Counted from the stretch's first letter, positions 20,505 to 28,806 are shown. The stretch: DNA of 64,000 nt from Streptomyces sp. NBRC 110611 (GCF_001590865.1 NZ_BBUY01000002.1:593014-657013); one strand, 5' to 3'. Translations and numbers: made by a program. Notes: generated by a model not told the origin, from the letters alone.

Positions 20505-21251
20505 TCAGCCGTTGACCAGGGTGCGGTTGAGGAGGGGGAGCAGGCGGTCCCAGTGGCGTTGCCGTGCGGCGGGGTTGAAGGCGTCGGTGTCGGCCATGGT
20601 GAAGCCATGGAGGGTGCCGGGGTAGATCTCGGAGGTGTAGCGCACGCCCGCGGCGTCCAGGGCCCGGTTGAGCTCACGGAGAGTCTCGGGCGTCATGTCG
20701 GTTTCGGCGTGGCCGAGGTGAACCTGGGCGGTGAGGCTGGAGAAGAGGCGGTGCAGGCTGTCGGGGCCGTCGGCGGCCACGGGGCCGTGGAATCCGGCGA
20801 CGGCGGCCACCTGGCCGGGGTGGGCCGCGGCGGTGCGCACCGCCAGGAGGCCGCCTATGCAGTAGCCGGTCACCCCAACCGGCCCGCCGCCGACCTCGGG
20901 CTGGGCGGTGAGGAACCTGAGGTAGGCGTCGGCGTCACGCAGGATGAGTTCGTCGGTGTGCGCCTCGATCATCGGCATCAGCTGGGCGACGACCGCGGGC
21001 CTGACCTCTTCGCCGATGTACTCGGGAAGGTCGATCAGCGGTGCCGGGCCGTGCCGGTAGAAGAAATTGGGGACGAGCACGTAGTACCCGTGCCCGGCCA
21101 GTTCGCGGGCCATCTCCCGTAGCACGGGCCGGGTGCCGAAGGCGTCCGCGTACATCAGCACCCCTGGGTGCCGCTCACCGTCGTCGGGGAAGGCGGCGAA
21201 GGCGTCGGCCTGGCCGTCCGGGGTGGGAATCTGCAGTGTCTTGGTGGGAAT
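20505..21251 (-). CDS. Dienelactone hydrolase family protein
   Basis: An alpha/beta hydrolase of about 248 residues. The nucleophile is C131 in GVTGYCIGG, with the acid in HAETDMTPE and the histidine in PGTLHGFT completing a Cys-Asp-His triad as in dienelactone hydrolases. The family normally starts PTKTLQIPTPDG directly after Met, but here that codon is ATT (21251). AAGGAAGGA lies nine bases upstream, so I place the start at ATT. The only conventional alternative upstream is a GTG at 21299 without a clear ribosome site. The gene is divergent from a MarR regulator, with the operator between them. Confidence 0.85.
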   Translation of the reverse strand: MPTKTLQIPTPDGQADAFAAFPDDGERHPGVLMYADAFGTRPVLREMARELAGHGYYVLVPNFFYRHGPAPLIDLPEYIGEEVRPAVVAQLMPMIEAHTDELILRDADAYLRFLTAQPEVGGGPVGVTGYCIGGLLAVRTAAAHPGQVAAVAGFHGPVAADGPDSLHRLFSSLTAQVHLGHAETDMTPETLRELNRALDAAGVRYTSEIYPGTLHGFTMADTDAFNPAARQRHWDRLLPLLNRTLVNG

Positions 21252-21328
21252 GGCGGATTTTCCTTCCTTGGAGTTCCACTCAATCAGCGTTTGCCGCACC
21301 AACGATCTCGGCGCGGGTGAACGTATAT

Positions 21329-21345
21329 CGTTAGTCGGACTAACG
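21329..21345. promoter_or_regulatory. MarR operator palindrome
   Basis: CGTTAGTCGGACTAACG, two perfect 8-bp arms around a central G, sits between the divergent hydrolase and MarR genes, within 20-85 bp of both starts. This is the expected size and place for a MarR dimer site controlling both. Confidence 0.8.
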
Positions 21346-21365
21346 CAATGGGGAGGACAGGCGCC

Positions 21366-21893
21366 GTGAGCAGAGCTGAAGCCGCGGACAGGCCCGACGA
21401 CGGCTCGCCCAGGACGCCCGGCAGGCTGCGTCGACGGACGAGCCGACTGCTGTCTCAACTGTCCGCGCGGTCGGACCGGCTGATCAACGAGGGGCTGGCA
21501 CAGGTCGACGCGCGCAAGTGGCACTACGCCGTGCTCGCCGCACTGCAGGAGTACGGGCCGGGCAGTCAGGCGGAGCTGAGCAGGCGTTCCGGGATTTACC
21601 GCAGCGATATGGTCGGCGTGCTCGATGAGCTGGCCGGGCGAGGCCTCGTCGAGCGGGCGCCGGATCCCGACGACCGGCGCCGCAACACGATCACGATCTC
21701 CGCCCGAGGCCGCCGTCGACTGCGCCGCCTCGACGAGGTCCTGGACGACCTCCACGACGAACTGCTCGCGCCGCTGAGTCCGGTCGAACGCGATCAATTG
21801 GTGCAGCTGCTCACGCGGCTGCTTGACCATCACGCGCAGCAGGCGCAGCAGGCGCAGCAGGCAGCCCAGACAGCCGGGCCGCCGGGCTCCTGA
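21366..21893 (+). CDS. MarR family transcriptional regulator
   Basis: A 175-residue winged-helix regulator. The DNA-binding part includes GSQAELSRRSGIYRSDMVGVLDELAGRGLVER (the recognition helix and its neighbour) and the wing DPDDRRRNTITISARGRR. The GTG at 21366 is preferred over an ATG at 21348 because GGGGAGGA precedes it. The C-terminus ends in a Gln/Ala run (HHAQQAQQAQQAAQ). It is expected to repress the dienelactone hydrolase and itself through the palindrome at 21329; the ligand is unknown. Confidence 0.9.
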   Translation: MSRAEAADRPDDGSPRTPGRLRRRTSRLLSQLSARSDRLINEGLAQVDARKWHYAVLAALQEYGPGSQAELSRRSGIYRSDMVGVLDELAGRGLVERAPDPDDRRRNTITISARGRRRLRRLDEVLDDLHDELLAPLSPVERDQLVQLLTRLLDHHAQQAQQAQQAAQTAGPPGS

Positions 21894-21924
21894 CCAACGG
21901 GCGCGGCTCGTCTGCCGTCAGCCG

Positions 21925-23253
21925 TCAGCCGTTGACTGTGACCGGGTGGTCCGTGCGCAGTTCGGTGAAGAGGCGGCGCGACTTCTCCTTGTCCCAGATG
22001 ATGACGCTGCCCTTGGAGGTGCCCACACCGACGCCGGAGACCGGGACGTTGAGCTGCTTGCCGCCGCCCGAGGACACCTTGTGCAGGGCGTCGAAGAGAC
22101 GGGCCAGCTGGCGCGGTCCGGTCGACGCGTCGACGATGAGGGCGTCCAGGCCCGCGCCGACCGTGCCCAGCATGGCGGACGGGCTGAGCAGGACGTCCGG
22201 GGATCCGGCCTTGGCCGCCAGGGCCGCCAGGAACTTCTGCTGGTTGCGGGAGCGGCCGAGGTCGCCCTGCTTCTCCTGGTGGCGCTGACGTACGAAGGCC
22301 AGCGCCTCGCGGCCGTTGAGGGTGTGGCAGCCCCGGGTGAGGTCGAGGCCGGACTTCTCGTCGACGATGTGCCGGTCCACGCACATGCGGACGCCGCCGA
22401 CCCCGTCCACGATGCCGACGAAACCGGCGAAGCCGATCTCGGTGTAGTGGTCGATGCGCAGACCGGTGCTCGACTCGACGGTGCGGACCAGGAGTTCGGG
22501 ACCGCCGAGGGAGAACGCCGCGTTGAGTTTGTTCTTGGCGGCCTTGTGGTGGATGCCGGTCTCGGGGTCGACGTAGGCGGGGAGGGTGACCCAGGAGTCG
22601 CGCGGGAGGCTGGTCAGGGTGGTGCCGTGAGCACCGGTGTGCAGCACCATCATCGAGTCGGTGCGGCGGCCCTCGGCGCCCAGGCCGGAGCCGGTGTGCA
22701 GGTCCTCGGCCTGCTCCGCGGTGAGGCCCGCGCGGCTGTCGGAGCCCACGATCAGGTAGTTGGTCCCCTTGCCGGGGGCGGGCCGGTCCGGCAGTGCGGA
22801 CAGATCGACCTCTCCGGCCAGGCGGGAGTCCGCCCAGGCGTAGGCACCGACGCAGCCGAGCACCACCAGCGAGAGCAGGAAACCGACCGCGCGCAGGGTG
22901 CGCCTGGTGCGGGTGCGCCGCCGCCTCGGCTTGCGCCGGGCACGGCGGTATCCGCCGCCGGGAGGTGGACCGTCCGGCAGCGGGGCGTACGCCTCCTGGT
23001 GCGCGACGGACGCATACGCCTCCTGGTGCGCTACGGGCGCGTACGCCTCCTGGTCCATGACGGACGCGTAGGACTCCTGGTGCGCGAGAGGTGCATAGGC
23101 CTCCTGGTGTGTGAGGGGTCGGTATGCCTCCTGGTGTGCGTGGGGCGGATGAGCCTGCGGATGCGCCTCCTGGTGGCCGAGCGGTGTGTAGGCCCGCTCG
23201 TGGTCGAAGGGGCCGGGTGCCGGGGTCAGTTCGTCGGAGTACAGGGGGGTCAC
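21925..23253 (-). CDS. LytR-CpsA-Psr (LCP) family protein with N-terminal repeats
   Basis: A 442-residue membrane protein that would transfer glycopolymers to peptidoglycan or another acceptor. The N-terminal cytoplasmic part has six 9-residue repeats (HQEAYAPLA type, about 40-93), then a basic stretch, one membrane helix (AVGFLLSLVVLGCVGAYAW) and the external LCP domain with its motifs NYLIVGSDSRAGL, RRTDSMMVLH, SLPRDSWV and GREALAFVRQRH. The GTG at 23253 overlaps the stop of the glycosyltransferase gene (GTGA), so the two are coupled. Together they suggest making and attaching an extracellular aminoglycan. Confidence 0.92.
   Translation of the reverse strand: MTPLYSDELTPAPGPFDHERAYTPLGHQEAHPQAHPPHAHQEAYRPLTHQEAYAPLAHQESYASVMDQEAYAPVAHQEAYASVAHQEAYAPLPDGPPPGGGYRRARRKPRRRRTRTRRTLRAVGFLLSLVVLGCVGAYAWADSRLAGEVDLSALPDRPAPGKGTNYLIVGSDSRAGLTAEQAEDLHTGSGLGAEGRRTDSMMVLHTGAHGTTLTSLPRDSWVTLPAYVDPETGIHHKAAKNKLNAAFSLGGPELLVRTVESSTGLRIDHYTEIGFAGFVGIVDGVGGVRMCVDRHIVDEKSGLDLTRGCHTLNGREALAFVRQRHQEKQGDLGRSRNQQKFLAALAAKAGSPDVLLSPSAMLGTVGAGLDALIVDASTGPRQLARLFDALHKVSSGGGKQLNVPVSGVGVGTSKGSVIIWDKEKSRRLFTELRTDHPVTVNG
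22975..23136 (-). repeat. 27-bp coding repeats in the LCP gene
   Basis: Six in-frame 27-bp copies, visible on the plus strand as recurring GCCTCCTGGTGCG, encode HQEAYxPLx nonapeptides in the cytoplasmic tail before the membrane helix. Confidence 0.85.
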
Positions 23254-25418
23254 CTCGTCGCGGTCAGGCTGCGGTGATCGGCAGCCTCGCCGATGTGCTG
23301 GGCCGCCGCGGCGGCCGTACCGGAACGCTGCATGCGCTGCCACTTGAGCCGGCTGCCGGTCACGAAGGCGACCACCGACTGGATGACCACGAGGTACATC
23401 AGCTGCCGGTAGACGAGCAGTTGGAACGGCAGCGTCCACAGCGTGCGGCGGCGCTCGCCGTCGAGCCGCAGGGCGTACGCCGCCACGGCGATCTGCACCG
23501 CCAGGAATCCGAACCACGTCGCCACGGACTTCACCGGGCTGTCGGTGAACAGCGCGCTGTAGAGCATGAAGACATCGATGACCGGTGCGAGCAGCGGCAG
23601 CAGCACCTGGAAGAGGAGGAGGTACGACAGGCCGCGCCGCCCGAAGCGCCCGGCGGGTCCGACTTCCCTGACGGCCCTGCGGTGCTTCCACATCGCCTGC
23701 AGGGTGCCGTAGCACCAGCGGTAGCGCTGACGCCACAGCTGCCGCAGGGAGGTGGGGACCTCGGTCCAGGCGATGGCGGTCTCCTCGTACACCACCCGCC
23801 AGCCGGCCCGCCACAGTGCCATGGTGAGGTCGGTGTCCTCGGCGAGCGTGTCCTCGCTCAGGCCGCCCACCCCCATGAGCGCGTCCAGCCGGAAGGCGCC
23901 GATGGCGCCGGGCACGGTCGGCATGCACTCCAGGACCTCGAACATCCGGCGGTCCAGGTTGAAGCCGAAGACGTACTCCAGGTGCTGCCAACGGCCCAGC
24001 AGGCGCTTGCGGTTGCCGACCTTGGTGTTGCCGCTCACCGCGCCGATCGCCGGGTGGGCGAGCGGCTGGACGAGGCGCTGGACGGCGTCGGGCTCGAAGA
24101 CGGTGTCCGCGTCGACCATCACGACGTACGGGGAACGGACGTACGCCAGACCGTGGTTGAGGGCCGCGGCCTTGCCCGCGTTGGCCTGGCACACCACCTG
24201 CACCCGCGGGTCCCGCCGTGCGTACTCGTCCGCGATCTCCACGGTGCGGTCCGACGAGCCGTCGTCGATCACGATGATCTGCAGGTGCTGGTGGGTGGAG
24301 GCGAGCAGGGAGCGCAGCGTGCTGCCGATCCCGGCCTCTTCGTTGTACGCGGGCACGAGGACGGACACCGGTCCGCGTATCTCACGCAGCCGGGGCGCTC
24401 CCGGCCGGTGCCGCTCCAGGCGTCTGACGTGCATCCGGGCGAACAGGACCAGGGTGAACAGGCGGAACAGGCCGAGTGCGGCGGCGACGGTCAGCACCCA
24501 GGTGAGGGCGGCGACGAAGCCCTGGCCCAGCCACTGGAACCAGATCAGCGCGGTGCCCGCCCAGCGCTCGGTCCCGGACGCTTCGGTCGTGACGGGCGCG
24601 TCGACGCCGGCGCCGTCCGAAATAGTGGTGAACCGGCGGGCGTCCGGGTCGGTGAGCAGTTGCTCGGTCTCCCGGTAGGCGAGGGAGGTGTGGCTGAACT
24701 GGCGGACCAGGCCGTCGGCGGGCGTCCGCCCGGACGGGTCCGCGGCGACGATGCGGTAGCCGTCGGCCGACGCACCCTGCACGGCGGGCCATTCGGCGCC
24801 GCACAGGGTGGCGACGGTGGTGGTCATCGGCATCCGCAGCAGCGTGGTCCGGAAGCCGTCGGCGCCGGCGAACGCGCTCTGGGTGAGCCCGAGTTCGAGG
24901 GCGGTGCGCACGCCGGAGGCGTTGCCCAGGTCGGCGCCGGTGTAGGTGTTGGAGCCGATCTCGTGCCCCTCGGCCCTGATCTTCCGGACCAGTTCGGGGT
25001 ACTGGACGGCCTTGGCGCCGCTGAGGAAGAAGGTGGCGTGCGCGCGGTGCTTTCTGAGCAGCGTGAGCAGCCGCGGGGTCCAGTACGGGTCGGGGCCGTC
25101 GTCGTAGGTGAGGGCGACGGTGCCGGCCGGCATCGAGGCGGAGCGCACCCGCTCCCCGTCCACCGCGAGGACGGGTCCCGCACCGGAGGCGGCCCGGGGC
25201 ACCGGCTGGGTGCAGGGCTGTTTGGTTGTGGAGCCGTCGACCTCGTTCACGGTCCAGCCCTGGAAGAGCAGAGCGCCGAAGAGGGCGGGCAGAGTGAGCG
25301 CGAGCAGCAGCCAGTGCGCCTTCGGGTCCCTCGCCTGCTTGTGCCGAGCCGCCATCAGGGGCGGTCTGCGTTGCGGTCCGGTCGGCTCAGGGCCCCACGC
25401 GGTGACCGTATTCGCCAC
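23250..25418 (-). CDS. Fused polysaccharide-deacetylase-like/GT2 synthase, deacetylase motif degenerate
   Basis: A 722-residue membrane enzyme. After one membrane helix (36-54) comes a NodB-like domain (about 98-290) with TYDDGPD at 104-110. The metal-binding HxxxH motif, normally in NHTYTH, reads SNTYTG (156-161), so both histidines are gone. After a second helix region there is a processive GT2 domain with VLVPAYNEE, IDDGSSDRT, VDADTVFEPDA, EDTDLTMALW and QRYRW (the QxxRW motif), then several membrane helices. The layout resembles Streptomyces MatB, linked to a PNAG-like aggregation polymer; that match is from memory. It is coupled to the LCP gene. The GT2 part looks active; the deacetylase part probably is not. 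Confidence 0.9.
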   Translation of the reverse strand: MANTVTAWGPEPTGPQRRPPLMAARHKQARDPKAHWLLLALTLPALFGALLFQGWTVNEVDGSTTKQPCTQPVPRAASGAGPVLAVDGERVRSASMPAGTVALTYDDGPDPYWTPRLLTLLRKHRAHATFFLSGAKAVQYPELVRKIRAEGHEIGSNTYTGADLGNASGVRTALELGLTQSAFAGADGFRTTLLRMPMTTTVATLCGAEWPAVQGASADGYRIVAADPSGRTPADGLVRQFSHTSLAYRETEQLLTDPDARRFTTISDGAGVDAPVTTEASGTERWAGTALIWFQWLGQGFVAALTWVLTVAAALGLFRLFTLVLFARMHVRRLERHRPGAPRLREIRGPVSVLVPAYNEEAGIGSTLRSLLASTHQHLQIIVIDDGSSDRTVEIADEYARRDPRVQVVCQANAGKAAALNHGLAYVRSPYVVMVDADTVFEPDAVQRLVQPLAHPAIGAVSGNTKVGNRKRLLGRWQHLEYVFGFNLDRRMFEVLECMPTVPGAIGAFRLDALMGVGGLSEDTLAEDTDLTMALWRAGWRVVYEETAIAWTEVPTSLRQLWRQRYRWCYGTLQAMWKHRRAVREVGPAGRFGRRGLSYLLLFQVLLPLLAPVIDVFMLYSALFTDSPVKSVATWFGFLAVQIAVAAYALRLDGERRRTLWTLPFQLLVYRQLMYLVVIQSVVAFVTGSRLKWQRMQRSGTAAAAAQHIGEAADHRSLTATR

Positions 25419-25937
25419 TCGCTATCCACTTCCCATTCACACATGGCAGGAGAGTGTATCCGGGCGTCCCCGCTGGTGGACGGCAGGTTTCCGGCCTCGA
25501 CGAGAGCCCGAATACGGAAAAGGGGCAGCCGTGCTCATGGCTCAGGAGAACGGGCATAACGGCTTATCAGGGGAACCGCCTGAACAGTCGCAGGGATAAA
25601 ACAGGGAGAAAGGTCGTCGGCGCGCGAGAGCGGCCGCCGGCCGGAGCGCTCCGGCCGGCCCCCGAGGACACCCGACGGCCCCCGACGACACCCGCGACGA
25701 GGTCCTCATGGTCCGCGCGCCCCTCTGGCACCCCGCCCCTCATGCAATTCATGACATTTGTCATGAACGAACAATGGGAGATCTCACTACCGAGCGCACG
25801 CGCCGTCGCGCACGATAAGTATCTGTCAAAGGCGTTGTGTTGCATGGATACGCCGGGAATTCCGGGGGGGGGACGACAGCCCACCGGCCCCACGTGAGTT
25901 TCGTCCGAGCGTCGGCAGAAAAACGGAAAGGACCGTC
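25419..25937. other. Intergenic region, about 520 bp, with a palindrome
   Basis: No gene is supported here: reading frames are short, lack ribosome sites and have unlike codon use. The region has lower GC than its neighbours at 25740-25850. It holds a CCGGCCGG-rich hairpin (25634-25660) and the palindrome at 25748. It must contain the promoters for the synthase (leftward) and the small membrane protein (rightward). Confidence 0.5.
25748..25767. promoter_or_regulatory. Palindromic operator candidate
   Basis: TTCATGACA and TGTCATGAA are perfect 9-bp arms around TT. It lies about 170 bp upstream of the small membrane protein gene in an AT-rich patch. The binding protein is unknown. Confidence 0.5.
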
Positions 25938-26363
25938 ATGACAAGCCGGGTCATCGGGGAGGAACGCCTCAACGGCGAGGGCGTCCAGCAGGCGTTCCGC
26001 ACCACCAAGCGGCTCGTCGGCGCGTACGCCGGCCTCAGCGTTCTCACGCTCATCGCCCTCGTCCTGCTCCGCAACCACCCGGACATCGCGACCGACACCG
26101 CCTGGGTCCGCTGCCTCATCGTCGTCGCCACGTCCCTGCTCATGGCCTCATTCGTGGCCCGGGCCGCGCGCGGTCACCGCACGTCCTTCCGCCGGCTGCG
26201 GGTGTCCTCGGGAGTCATGGTCGCGGCCACCGCCGTCATCGTCGCGCTGCCCGGCGCCTTCCCGGTGTGGCTGAGAACCGAACAGGCCGTCTGCGGAATC
26301 ATCTTGCTGGGCGTCGTCACCAAGGCGAACGGCAAGGTGCTGCGAGCGGTGTTCGCCCTCTAG
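25938..26363 (+). CDS. Small membrane protein, four predicted helices
   Basis: A 141-residue protein that I do not recognise as a named family. Hydrophobic segments are at about 27-45 (LVGAYAGLSVLTLIALVLL), 57-76, 89-107 and 117-130, with short basic loops; the N-terminal 25 residues are cytosolic and charged. The ATG at 25938 follows GGAAAGGA. It precedes the two-component genes by about 200 bp on the same strand but has its own leader. No function is claimed. Confidence 0.75.
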   Translation: MTSRVIGEERLNGEGVQQAFRTTKRLVGAYAGLSVLTLIALVLLRNHPDIATDTAWVRCLIVVATSLLMASFVARAARGHRTSFRRLRVSSGVMVAATAVIVALPGAFPVWLRTEQAVCGIILLGVVTKANGKVLRAVFAL

Positions 26364-26500
26364 GGCCTGTCGTGGGTGGGCCATGGCTGAAGATCATCTC
26401 TCCCCCGGAACGGGCCGCAGGTGCTCCGCGGGTCGCGGATACCGTGGAGAACACCGCGCGGCGACGGGCCGCACACCCGAAACACCCGAACTCAAGGACT

Positions 26501-26570
26501 GTAGGCGTGAGGACAGTAGGCGTGAGGACGGTAGGCGTGAGGACGGTAGGCGTGAGGACGGTAGGCGTGC
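26501..26570 (+). repeat. 15-bp tandem repeats before the histidine kinase
   Basis: Nearly five copies of GTAGGCGTGAGGACG run up to the kinase start. The frame is open through them and in phase with the kinase (RREDG pentapeptides), but each unit also offers GAGG and GTG, so it may act as a repeated translation-initiation region. Confidence 0.75.
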
Positions 26571-26571
26571 T

Positions 26572-27723
26572 GTGACGTACGAAGTCATGGGCCCACCGGG
26601 TGACTGGTCGGCCGTCACACCGGAGCGATGGTCGCGGGGGTGGCGCCGATTGGCCCTGGCCACCGGAATGCTGGTCTTCCCGCTGGTGACGGTGGCCGGC
26701 ATAGCCGAGTACGCACACGGTACGGATGCCCTCGTCGGCTATGCGATCGTGGCCGGGTTCTGCTGTTGCTGCGCGCTCGCGGGCGCCTCGGCCGCCCGGC
26801 CCGCCCGGACCCCGTTCCGGGTGCTGCTCGGCGCCATGTCCGTGCTGTTCCTCGCGGCCCTGCCGTACGCCCGGACCGACGCCTTCTTCCTGTGCGCGGT
26901 CATCGTCTCGCTGGCCGCTGTCTTCGTACGGCGTCATGTGGCGCCGGCGGTGGCGGCCTGCGCGCTCGCCAGCCTGGTCGTCCCGTGTCTGGTCCGCTCG
27001 TGGCACGACGGGCCCGGCTGGGGCCAGGCGCTGGCGATCGTCTTCACCGCCCTGACCGTCTACGCGTTCTCCGAAATCGCCCGCGCCAACCGCTCGTTGG
27101 TCGAGGCACGGGCCGAGGTCGCCCGGCTGGCCTCGGAGGCCGAGCGCGCCAGGATCGCGCGTGACCTGCACGACCTGCTGGGGCATTCGCTCACCGCCAT
27201 CACGGTCAAGAGCGGCCTCGCGCGCCGGCTCGCCGCGGGCGAGGCCTCCCGCGCGCTCCCCGAGATCACCGAAGTCGAGCAGCTGACCCGCCAGGCGCTC
27301 GCCGAGGTGCGTGCCGCGGTGTCGGGCTACCGCGAGGGGACGCTCGCCAACGAGCTCGCCCGGGGACGGGAGCTGCTGCGGGCGTCGGGCATCACCGCCG
27401 ACCTGCCCACGGCCACCGACATGGTCGACCCCGCGCATCAGGAGCTGCTCGGCTGGGCGGTACGGGAGGGCCTGACCAACGTCGCCCGCCATGCGCGCGC
27501 CGGCCGGTGCACCGTCACCCTCTCGGCATCGGAGGTGGACATCCGCGACGACGGCGTGGGCGGCCCGTCCGGTGTGGGCGTCCCGCCCGGTGACGGCAAC
27601 GGCCTCTCCGGCCTGCGGGAGCGGGTCGCGGCGGCCGGCGGCCGGGTGGAGGCCGGACCGGTCGGCCCACGGGGCTGGCGCCTGCGCGTATCGCTCGAAG
27701 AAACGGCGGCCACACTGCCATGA
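26572..27723 (+). CDS. DesK-type sensor histidine kinase
   Basis: A 383-residue kinase with six membrane helices (about 28-165), a coiled segment, and a HisKA_3 domain whose phosphorylated residue is H200 in ARIARDLHDLLGHSLTAITVK. A HATPase_c domain follows, with EGLTNVARHARA and IRDDGVGG and the G-box GNGLSGLRERV. The start is uncertain: GTG at 26572 or ATG at 26587, both just after the tandem repeats. Its stop overlaps the response regulator start (ATGA). The signal sensed is unknown. Confidence 0.9.
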   Translation: MTYEVMGPPGDWSAVTPERWSRGWRRLALATGMLVFPLVTVAGIAEYAHGTDALVGYAIVAGFCCCCALAGASAARPARTPFRVLLGAMSVLFLAALPYARTDAFFLCAVIVSLAAVFVRRHVAPAVAACALASLVVPCLVRSWHDGPGWGQALAIVFTALTVYAFSEIARANRSLVEARAEVARLASEAERARIARDLHDLLGHSLTAITVKSGLARRLAAGEASRALPEITEVEQLTRQALAEVRAAVSGYREGTLANELARGRELLRASGITADLPTATDMVDPAHQELLGWAVREGLTNVARHARAGRCTVTLSASEVDIRDDGVGGPSGVGVPPGDGNGLSGLRERVAAAGGRVEAGPVGPRGWRLRVSLEETAATLP

Positions 27724-28328
27724 CGGTCCGTCTCCTGCTCGCCGACGATCAGGTACTGATCCTCCAGGCGCTGTGCGCACTGCTGGACCTTGAGGAGGAC
27801 TTCGAGGTCGTCGCGTCCGTGAGCCGGGGCGACGAGGTCGTGGACGCGGCCCGGGAGGCCCGGCCGGACGTGGCGTTGCTCGACATCGAGATGCCCGGCC
27901 TCGACGGGCTGGCAGCGGCGGCGGTACTCGCCGCGCAGCTGCCGTCCTGCCGCGTGGTCATCCTCACCACATTCGGCCGCGCGGGCTACCTGCGGCGGGC
28001 CATGGAGGCCGGCGCCGTCGGGTTCGTGGTGAAGGACGCCCCCGCCGAAGTGCTCGCGGACGCCATCCGCCGGGTGATGCGGGGAGAGCGGGTCGTTGAC
28101 CCGGAACTGGCCGTGGCGACGCTGGCGGCGGGGGAATCCCCGCTCACCGCCCGGGAGCGCGATGTACTCATCGCCGCGCGCTCCGGTGCCACGGTGGCGG
28201 ACATCGCCGCCGGCCTCTGCCTCTCCGAAGGGACGGTCCGTAACTACCTCTCGGCGGCGACCGCCAAGACCCGGACCCGCAATCGGATGGAAGCGCTGCG
28301 CGTCGCGGACGAGCACGGCTGGCTGTAG
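27720..28328 (+). CDS. NarL/DesR-type response regulator
   Basis: A 202-residue two-domain regulator. The receiver domain has the acidic pair D9/D10, the phospho-acceptor D55 in VALLDIEMPG, and lysine in VVKDAPAEV. The C-terminal LuxR-type helix-turn-helix is at about 140-200 (LTARERDVLIAARSG then LSEGTVRNYLSAATAKT). It overlaps the kinase gene by 4 bp and is its partner. Regulators of this type usually control a nearby membrane or transport gene; the borosin genes begin 220 bp downstream, but no link is proven. Confidence 0.93.
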   Translation: MTVRLLLADDQVLILQALCALLDLEEDFEVVASVSRGDEVVDAAREARPDVALLDIEMPGLDGLAAAAVLAAQLPSCRVVILTTFGRAGYLRRAMEAGAVGFVVKDAPAEVLADAIRRVMRGERVVDPELAVATLAAGESPLTARERDVLIAARSGATVADIAAGLCLSEGTVRNYLSAATAKTRTRNRMEALRVADEHGWL

Positions 28329-28551
28329 CGGCAGGCTCAGAGCCGGCGGTAGCGGCCGACAGCCGCCGGAAGCCCTGGGCCCGCACCTGGCCGACTTGGC
28401 ATCCGCGCAGGTCAGCACCCGTCGCCGGGGCTGCCTCAGCGCAGCGGAAGTCACCCCTTTGCAGCACTCTGCCGGGCTCCGCCGATGTCCCTGTGGTGGG
28501 CTGAGGTGGTGGGTCCGAGGAGGGTCCTGATCCCAACGAAAGGGGAGAGTC
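28329..28551. promoter_or_regulatory. Leader region before the borosin precursor
   Basis: About 220 bases with no gene between the response regulator and the precursor, ending in AAAGGGGAGAG before the ATG. It must contain any separate promoter of the RiPP genes. No clear -35/-10 pair stands out. Confidence 0.4.
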
Positions 28552-28806
28552 ATGTCCGCCGCAGTCGTTGACTTCGTCGAAGAGCTGGTCACGCAGCCGC
28601 GCCGGCAGCACGCGTTCCGCCGTTCCGCGGAGGCGTACGTCGCCGACAGCGCCCTGGGCACCGCGGAACGGGAGGCGGTCGTCTCCGGTGATGTGGGCCG
28701 TATCCGCGGCCTGCTGTCCGAGCACAGCCCGGTCAGGGAAGAGCCGTCCGCGCTCATCGTCATCCTCGGCTTCGAGCCCGACGGCAAGGGTGCGTCCGCC
28801 TCGTAG
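28552..28806 (+). CDS. Split-borosin precursor peptide
   Basis: An 84-residue protein with a helical leader and a hydrophobic C-terminal core. The leader (about 5-56) matches the borosin-binding-domain pattern of SonA-type precursors: DFVEELVTQPRRQHAFRR, a helix, then GTAEREAVVSGDVGRIRGLL, equivalent to the GLTxEQxxAVxxGDxxxL segment. The candidate core is SALIVILGFEPDGKGASAS (66-84); its LIVILGF run compares with YLVISHG in SonA. GGGGAGAG precedes the ATG. The methyltransferase that would N-methylate the core backbone is the next gene. Homology is judged from remembered SonA sequence; the position of the modified residues is inferred. Confidence 0.82.
   Translation: MSAAVVDFVEELVTQPRRQHAFRRSAEAYVADSALGTAEREAVVSGDVGRIRGLLSEHSPVREEPSALIVILGFEPDGKGASAS

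Noticed and set aside
25454..25897. Possible 147-residue gene in the gap before the small membrane protein
   Set aside because: No ribosome site, atypical codon use and no recognisable pattern; the region looks regulatory.
26572..28328. Two-component pair as the regulator of the borosin genes
   Set aside because: Only position supports it; no shared operator or overlap with the precursor gene could be found.
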